DNA from: Stenogyne calaminthoides
Lineage: Eukaryota > Streptophyta > Magnoliopsida > Lamiales > Lamiaceae
DNA: 64,000 nt
Assembly: GCA_037126765.1 (NCBI GenBank)
Contig: JBBCBC010000022.1
Span: forward strand, 22,349,758-22,413,757
Direction: 5' to 3'
The translations under genes and the position numbers were made by a program. Every line of letters starts with the position of its first letter. Position 1 is the first letter of the stretch. Below, piece by piece: positions 57,318-64,000 of this stretch. The notes below the pieces were generated by a model. It was not told where the DNA came from. It made no database searches and worked only from the letters and a program-made list of their open reading frames with translations.

Positions 57318-59764
57318 AACGGTCGAATTTCAATCAAAGTATATGCTGGATTACTATAGTGATAACGAAATTGTGATTGAAACTTCGTGTACTGACTCAT
57401 CCCAACAAAATGGGGTAGTCGAGAGAAAGCATAGACACATCTTGGAAGTGGCAAGGGCCTTGCGCTTCGAAGCAGGCTTGCCTATAGAATTTTGGGCGGA
57501 GTGTGTGTTGACTGCCACCTATATTATAAATCGATTACCATCTAAAGTCCTAAAAAATAAAACTCCTTATAAAATTTTGTTTAACAAAGAACCGTCTTAT
57601 CAACAATCTTCGAGTCTTTGGTTGTTTAGCTTATGCTAAGGATAATCGGAAAGGGGGAGATAAGTTTGGGGTAAGAGGACGTAGATGTGTTTTTGTTGGA
57701 TATCCTTACTCACAAAAGGGGTATCTGGTTTATGATTAGAAACCAAACAAAATTACACTTCTAGAGATGTGAAATTTGTTGAAAGTGTTTTCCCATATAA
57801 AGAGGCTGCACAACCATTACTTGGTGAAACAAATAGTCAAGTTGTTGTGGAATGGGAACCAAATGAAGATGTGCAAATGAGAATTGAAAGTGAGAGTTCA
57901 ACTCTTGGTGATGAGTCACGTGAATATGAAATTGATGGTCCACATGAGCAATTGAATTCTGAGGTGAGCCATGCAGGAAATGAACCAACAAGTGTAACAG
58001 AAAGTGAAATAGTGCAGCTGCCTAATGAAGCATTGAGAAGAAGCCATAGGCCAAAGAAGCAACCGAAGCACTTGGAGTCATATGTCACCGAATTTCCCGA
58101 CTCCATTGACCATTCGCAATCCACTACCAATTCAGGAACCTCCGAGGTATATCCTTTATCGCATTTTGTTACTTATGATAAATTTTCTAAAGCACATAAA
58201 ATGTATCTTGCGGCCATCACCTCCCACGATGAGCCAAAATATTTTTATCAGGCAATAAAAGATGAAAGATGGAGAGATGCGATGAAGAGAGAAATCCAGG
58301 TGTTAGAAGAAAATGGTATGTGGACCTTAGAACAATTGCCACCAGAGAAGAAGGTTGTGGAATCAAAATGGGTGTACAAGATAAAATATAAACCCAATGG
58401 AGAAGTTGAGCGCTACAAGGAATGTCTCGTAGCGAAGGGTTTTACTCAAGTTGAAGGGATAAACTTCCATAAGTCTTTCGCACAAGTTGCGAAACTTAAA
58501 ACGATGAGGTGTTTACTTGCCATAGCAGCAAAAAAGAATTGGGCGATCCATCAACTCGATGTGAATAACGCTTTTCTTCATGGCGACTTGGTTGAAGATG
58601 TTTATATGAAAGTACCACAAGGCTTTGCGAAAGGGGGAGAAACCCGGGTGTGCAAGCTTCGTAAATCTCTCTACGGGCTTCGTCAGGCCTCGAGTAATTG
58701 GTATCACAAATGTACTCAAGATCTTGTTGATATCGGGTTTCGACAATTGTGGGCGGATCATTCGTTATTCATCTACAAAAGGAGCGATATTTATGTTGCG
58801 GCCCTTATATATGTCGTTGATGTAATATTGGTTGGCAATGACAATTGCAAAATCGGTCATGTGAAAAGGTACTTGGACAAACTTTTCAGCATAAAGAATC
58901 TTGGACACTTGATATATTTTCTAGGAATTGAAGTAGCAAGATCGAAGAGTGGAATTGTTCTTAGCCAAAGAAAATATACTCTTGATATATTAGAAGAGAG
59001 TAGTTCACAAGGTGGCAAGCCATGTGAGTTTCCCATGGAGCAAAACTTACGTTTAAGCAATGAGGATGATAGCCCTCATCTTGACATGCTTCGTTATCGA
59101 CGGTAAATAGGTCACCTACTCTATCTAACCTTCACAAAGGCCTGTTATACAGTTTGTTGTGAATCATTTAAGTCAATTCATTAGCACACCACGTCGAACA
59201 CACATGGATGCATGCATGCGCATACTACGTTTTCTCAAATTCACTGCTGGGCAAGGACTGTTCTTGCCAGCAAATGATGATTTTAGACTTGAAGCATATT
59301 GTGATGCAGATTGGGGAGGATGCCAAATGACAAGACGTTCTTGTACGGGCTATTTTATTTAATTGGGTGGAGCAACAATAGCTTGGAGAACCAAGAAACA
59401 ATCCGTAGTCTCACACTCTTCAGCCGAGGCGGAGTATAAAGCAATGACAACTATTGTGAGTGAGGTATTATGGCTCCGTTGGCTACTCAAGGATATTGAG
59501 GCAACTCAACTTGCACCGACCTCACTGTTTGGTGACAATCAAGCGGCATGTCACATTGCAAACAATCCCATTTTTCATGAACGAACAAAACACATGGAAA
59601 TGAACTGTTACTTTATTCGTGAAAGGGTTGAATCAAGAGAGATTGTCCCATGTAAGATCTCCACTGAGCAACAAGTTGCTGACTTGTTCACCAAGGCCTT
59701 GGGGGCAGTTTGGTTTCGATTTCTCGTTGGCAAGTTGGGCATTCGTAATCTCCATGCGCCAACT
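57318..59764 (+). pseudogene. E1 integrase end, RT and RNase H remnant
   Basis: Integrase resumes with TSCTDSSQQNGVVERKHRHI (57343-57445; its Glu is kept). A 445-codon frame (57769-59106) covers the linker and RT: SKWVYKIKYKPNGEVERYK, IHQLDVNNAFLHGDLVEDVY, LRKSLYGLRQASSNWYHKC. The YVDD catalytic box reads YVVD in LIYVVDVILVGND (58808-58846), losing one of two metal-binding aspartates. RNase H follows in two frames: AYCDADWGGCQMTRRSCTGY with a stop at 59360, then HSSAEAEYKAMTTIVSEVLW and LFGDNQAACHIANNP to VADLFTKALGAV, ending at 59764. Confidence 0.88.
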
Positions 59765-59765
59765 T

Positions 59766-60013
59766 GACGGGGAGTGAAAGATTTGATATTATCTTACGGC
59801 TAATAGTGATACATTTTCCATATTCCTTTTATTCTTAATTAATGTAATTGATTATTGTTTCCTTTCTTAATTAGCTTATTTTCGTCCAGATTGTTAGGGA
59901 TACGTAGACTTTGTCTATGATTCTTTGTATATATGAGATTTATTATACACTTGTAAATCAATACAAAAATATTCTCCAACCTTCTTCTATGTGTTTGTTC
60001 TTGGTTTTCTTCA
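59766..60013 (+). repeat. E1 polypurine tract and 3' LTR (239 bp)
   Basis: gacggggag (59766-59774) precedes the LTR tgaaagatttga...gttttcttca (59775-60013). Target duplication aactc follows. Confidence 0.88.
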
Positions 60014-61194
60014 AACTCTATAGAGAAGTGAATTTCAGACTTTAAAAAATCCACGTTTCATGTAGGAAATCATTTTTTTAAAGTTTATTTATTTTAAGAA
60101 GGATGACCTAGGTACACCAAAAAGAAGTGGAGAGACCTATTTGATCCCAACATATAAAATTAGAGACTAATCTAATAAATGTTAGACGTATTAAAAAAAA
60201 TTAAAAAACTTATTTGATATCATCTATAAAATTAGGGCTTAGTTAACCCTTTTCTAAAAAAATATTGAACGAAAATCTTGCCTACGGTTTACACAAGTTA
60301 AATTTGCGACACGTATATATCCCAACATAACTTTTCTTTATTTTTCCTGAAACCCTTCGAATTAAAATCATGTACGTGTGACAGGGTATTTACATATAAT
60401 CATATTAATGAGCCGCCGTCTGGAAGAAAAATTATTGTAGAGGAAGAAGGACTACATACCATTGACATTCATACTAGTTTTTATTAATACTGAGTACTTA
60501 ATTATTAATATTTTCTAAGTATTTGGTGAGCTTCTTAAAACATCTTATATGTTGAGTTTGTAAAGTTTTTTTTTTTTTTTAAGTTTATAATGTTATTCCA
60601 TCCAACTCAAAATGGTTGTTTTTTGAAAAATTAACACAAAATATTTATTATTTTGCATTAATATATGATATTAAATAATTTATTTTGATTGTATCATCTA
60701 CTCTTGTTTTGTAATAGATTGCATTAAATGAATGTATAAATGACAATGAAGTTAATAAAAGAATTAAATTGTCCCTTCATTCATATATTTGTTGCTATTT
60801 AATAAATTTTTTAATTCTTGTGTGAATCATCTTTAAATGACGAACATTTTGGATAGATGAGAGTAAAAAAAAAATGAATCTAATAATTAATGTGGATAAT
60901 GTCCACATACGGGCTAATTTTAAAAAATACTCAATAATAAATATCGATAATTTTTATGGTTAAAATGTTAAAAATGGTATTAGTACAGAGCATGTAAACA
61001 CGGATTAGATGAAATAAGAACAAAAGCAATATTTACAAAACTCAAATTACTGTTACAGAATTCAAAAGCAAATATTATTGAAAATCAAATTAATTGTTAA
61101 CTCTACCAGACTCAGAAGTGTGTACATTGGTACACTTGTATTAAATGTTGGTATGCTATGAAACATGTTCATTGGAAAATTGGTCGACTTCAGT
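60014..61194. other. Intergenic, no gene seen
   Basis: AT-rich sequence without recognisable domains or clear repeat borders; a poly-T run at about 60564-60580. Confidence 0.5.
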
Positions 61195-61705
61195 TATCAT
61201 GATTAATATCATTTTATAATATAATTTACATCTTTTTAGTTATCACTATTAATATCCAATGTTGTAATATAAGTTACACCCATCAATATTATAAGTAATA
61301 CTCTTTATAGTAAAGAGTCACACCCTTCAGTTATCACAATTAATACCTTTTAGTAATATAAGTCACACTCCTTAATCAGTTTCACAGTTTATTGTGTGAA
61401 ATTTGTTCACTCTATACTTTGCGAGTTGGTATGCTGTGAAATTTGTTCACCGTAAAACTGGTTCCTTTTTTACAAATATAACCCTTCAGTTTTCACAATT
61501 AATAGTCTTTTGTAATATAAGTCACACCCTTCAGTTATCACTATTAATACCCCCTGTTGTATATAAGTCACACTCTTCAGTATTATGAGTAATATCCTTT
61601 ATAGTAAAAAATCACACCCTTTAGTTATCACAATTAATACCTTTTAGTAATATAAGTCATACTCTTTAATCAATTTCACAAATTTTTGTGTGAAACTTGT
61701 TCCCC
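61195..61705. repeat. Two-level tandem repeat
   Basis: The short motif cagttatcacaattaatacc followed by ttttgtaatataagtcacac recurs about every 40-75 bp. A longer block, from this motif through atcagtttcacag to gtgtgaaatttgttcac, is itself repeated with a period of about 293 bp (61319-61410 and 61612-61705). Non-coding. 61706-62218 after it holds nothing I can name. Confidence 0.7.
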
Positions 61706-62218
61706 CCTACTTTACATTGTATCAATATATAAATGACTCATTTCCATACCTAAATGAAGAAGTTTTGGACCTAGACAAATCAGCAAATATAATCTCTAAA
61801 GCTTGAAGATCTCTTCAGAAACGAAAAATGATTATAATATAAATATAATTTTAAATAAGACTAAATTTTCGATGAAACATGTTCATAATATGAAATTCAT
61901 ACTATTATATTTATAAATTAATATCATTTATCAATTGATATCATTACACTTATAAACTAATATAATTTGGAGGTACTCTAATTACAGTCTATTGTCACAT
62001 ATTTAAAAGTGGTTAATGTTATATAACTTTACTGTTTAAAGTTAACAGGTGGGTGACACTATCTGTATCATAGTGATTAATGTTATATGAGTTGTTGATG
62101 ATTTTTAAACTAAACGTTAAATTTAATAGCAAAGTGGAAATGATTAAGAAAGCTATGCATAATTTATAAACGGGGACCAATAGTCCCATATGAATAAAAG
62201 AAATGTAAATTTTTTTAG

Positions 62219-63406
62219 TATTAGTGTCCTAGAGACAATCCATTGTAAGAACATAATGCTAAGATAATATTCAGTGTTGGTTTAATATTATTGTTTATTT
62301 AATATTAAATGCATGACATTACACTTATTAGAATATTATGTTTGATTGTTTGCATTTGTTCTTATCTGTGTTCCATTGAGTCATTGTTGTCATTGAGTGT
62401 GTGAGAACTCAGATGACTTAAGCATGATTCTCAAATAGCCCCAATCGAGGATCATCAAGAATGAGATATTGATGGCCAATGCACGTCAACTTGGACTTTG
62501 TGGCCAAGTGTGACATAAGTGATCAATTAGTGATTAGAGATAAATCGATTAAGTTATTTGAATAGACACTTCATCATGTTCAAGACTAATCGAGTATTCA
62601 TGAATGAAAGGAGGAAATCGTAATAGCCCATGTTTCAGTTACAGGTAGTTGCACGTTTCTCTACACGTACCTTATATATTGAGAATGTCTGATTTATTGT
62701 CTAGGTTCAATTAAGACCGTTAGTTTGACTAATCACTCGATATATGAGGGTCTATGGGCCAGACAACAAGTAGTTCCCTTTTACGGATTATGGTTGATTG
62801 ATTAAATGTTAAATTAGATTTAATATTTAATTTATGGAGAATTAATTAATAATAGATTAATTCGGAATTAAATATTATTAATATTTAATTAAATTGGATT
62901 TAATTAAATAGGAATTCCCAATAATAATATATGGTATATTATTGTGAGATTTAATATATATGGAAACAAATCGTAGAGATTTGACATATATGGAATTTAA
63001 ATCCGTAGAGATTTATATTAAGGGAATTAAATTTAAGGATTTAATTTAAATAAAGATTAGGGATTTTATTTCCCAAATCAGGTTAGCTTAAGATTTAAGT
63101 TGGGTCTTCCCTATATATATGATCTCTTGGGAATTCACAAACAACGTTACTTCATAATTTCTCCATAAAATCTAGAGTTAGAATTTTCCTAGCAAATTCG
63201 CCTCGGAATTCAACGCTGGCAAATCCGTGCAAGTCCGTGATTGGGGATTACGTGGATACCGTAGTTGAGAAATCTGCTCTTCAATTACTGTAAGACTTCT
63301 TGTTACAATTATTGTAATCGTTTTATGCAATTATATGTTCGTTGTTGATGAACTTTAATTTCCGCTGCGCATGTATTACGTGATTACGTGCCTCTATATT
63401 CCAACA
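62219..63406 (+). repeat. 5' LTR of A2 (1188 bp)
   Basis: Starts tattagtgtcctagag, where A1 has tgttagtgtcctagag, so the terminal TG has become TA in this copy. Ends tatattccaaca. TATA-like tatatata at about 63111-63118. About 210 bp shorter than the A1 LTR in U3. Confidence 0.83.
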
Positions 63407-63407
63407 G

Positions 63408-63420
63408 TGGTATCAGAGCT
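63408..63420 (+). promoter_or_regulatory. A2 primer binding site (tRNA-iMet type)
   Basis: tggtatcagagct one base after the LTR end. Confidence 0.85.
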
Positions 63421-63549
63421 CAGACTCTTGATTTGATTGCATGATTAAAAGTTTTTTTTAAGAATTTTTTTTTAATGGGGCACCGCTGTTTGGAACTGAA
63501 CGCACCCCTTGGTGTTTTAATTATTGGGGGTTTTTGCTTATTATGTTGC

Positions 63550-64000
63550 TTGGCTTCGTTTTCCCCCTCTCCTTTTGTCTCCCTGGTTCGTCGTCTTCAC
63601 CGCCTCTGAAATTAGGGTTTCATCCTTGGGAGCCCGCCGTCGTTTTCCCTTCGTCTTCTCGCGACCGTCGGTGCTACGCACCGTCGCTGTAGGCTGGCGC
63701 TAGGCGCCGTGCCTCGCGACTGTGTGGGAGCTACGACGTGACCCATAGTGGCCGCTTCGTCGCCCCGATTTCGAATCGATTCCTTTCTTCTTCGCGATGT
63801 GTTTGCTACCGATGGAGGCTGTGTGGTCTCCATCTCGATGGAGACTCTCGCCGCTCCTCGCGGCGGCGATGTGCCATGTCGATTGAACGATGGTTGCTCT
63901 CTTTCCTACTGAGCCATGCGCGTGAGCACCTGAGCGACGACGTGACTCGGTCACACTCGATTTTGGGCGACACGGAGCGACCTATTTTTCGTTGCAACCC
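63550..64000 (+). other. GC-rich A2 leader
   Basis: CpG-rich sequence with many cgtcg/gcgac motifs, the counterpart of 2540-3060. Minus-strand frames here (63612-63997) are Arg/Ser-rich without domain content and run against the element's orientation. Confidence 0.5.

Larger units (their letters stand above)
52638..60013 (+). mobile_element. Copia element E1 with rearranged 5' LTR
   Basis: Plus-strand Copia element: 5' LTR (split, see 52638-52768 and 53760-53859), PBS, gag, protease, integrase, RT, RNase H, polypurine tract and complete 3' LTR. The target duplication aactc follows the 3' LTR (60014-60018); its complement gagtt lies next to the inverted LTR piece (52769-52773). A 1.5-kb foreign sequence interrupts the integrase (55822-57317). 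Confidence 0.9.
62219..64000 (+). mobile_element. Copia LTR retrotransposon A2, 5' end
   Basis: Plus-strand relative of A1: LTR 62219-63406, PBS 63408-63420, then the first 580 bp of leader, which becomes GC-rich from about 63550, as in A1. gag and the rest lie beyond the right edge. A1 and A2 thus face away from each other at the two ends of the window. Confidence 0.85.

Noticed and set aside
63612..63997. Minus-strand frames at the right edge
   Set aside because: Antisense to the A2 element in its CpG-rich leader; Arg/Ser-rich without domain content.

Overview
The window is plant nuclear DNA, from a eudicot by gene structure and repeat content. It is AT-rich, has GT-AG introns, and is dominated by LTR retrotransposons, MITEs and tRNA-derived SINEs. 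I cannot name the genus from sequence alone. Only two loci look like host genes: a seven-exon LIP1-like small GTPase (30334-33615, + strand) and a small three-exon gene of unknown function with a duplicated exon (35555-36603, - strand).

Layout. 1-4627: 5' end of a minus-strand Copia element (A1), inserted into a plus-strand Copia element whose 3' part (B1) runs to 7566. 7567-8859: fragment of a coiled-coil ORF. 8860-17478: nearly complete but degraded Copia element B2 with a truncated 3' LTR. 17479-24204: minus-strand Ty3/Gypsy element with a second RNase H domain (Tat-like), cut off inside the integrase. 24280-29760: very large, diverged inverted repeat with a Stowaway-like MITE in the loop. 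30334-36603: gene island with MITEs between and possibly inside the genes. 36604-45830: small transposons, two SINEs with target duplications, a 1.8-kb minisatellite, a CACTA terminus and a hAT MITE with a perfect 8-bp duplication. 45836-52243: minus-strand Copia element T1 with short LTRs and a 5-bp target duplication, carrying a B-family solo LTR (47967-49855) with its own 5-bp duplication. 52638-60013: plus-strand Copia element E1, whose 5' LTR was split by an inversion of about 1.1 kb and which carries a 1.5-kb non-coding insertion. 60014-62218: AT-rich spacer with a two-level repeat. 62219-64000: 5' end of a second A-family element (A2), opposite in orientation to A1.

The retroelement genes make up successive, nested insertions; every gag-pol copy has frameshifts, stops, deletions or lost catalytic residues, so none looks autonomous. 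No new enzymatic system was found. The most informative signals are structural: a 311-bp identical tract shared by LTRs of two neighbouring elements (likely gene conversion), the LTR inversion proven by an inverted target duplication, the long inverted repeat beside the GTPase gene, the exon duplication in the small gene, and a one-base frameshift in the last exon of the LIP1-like gene.
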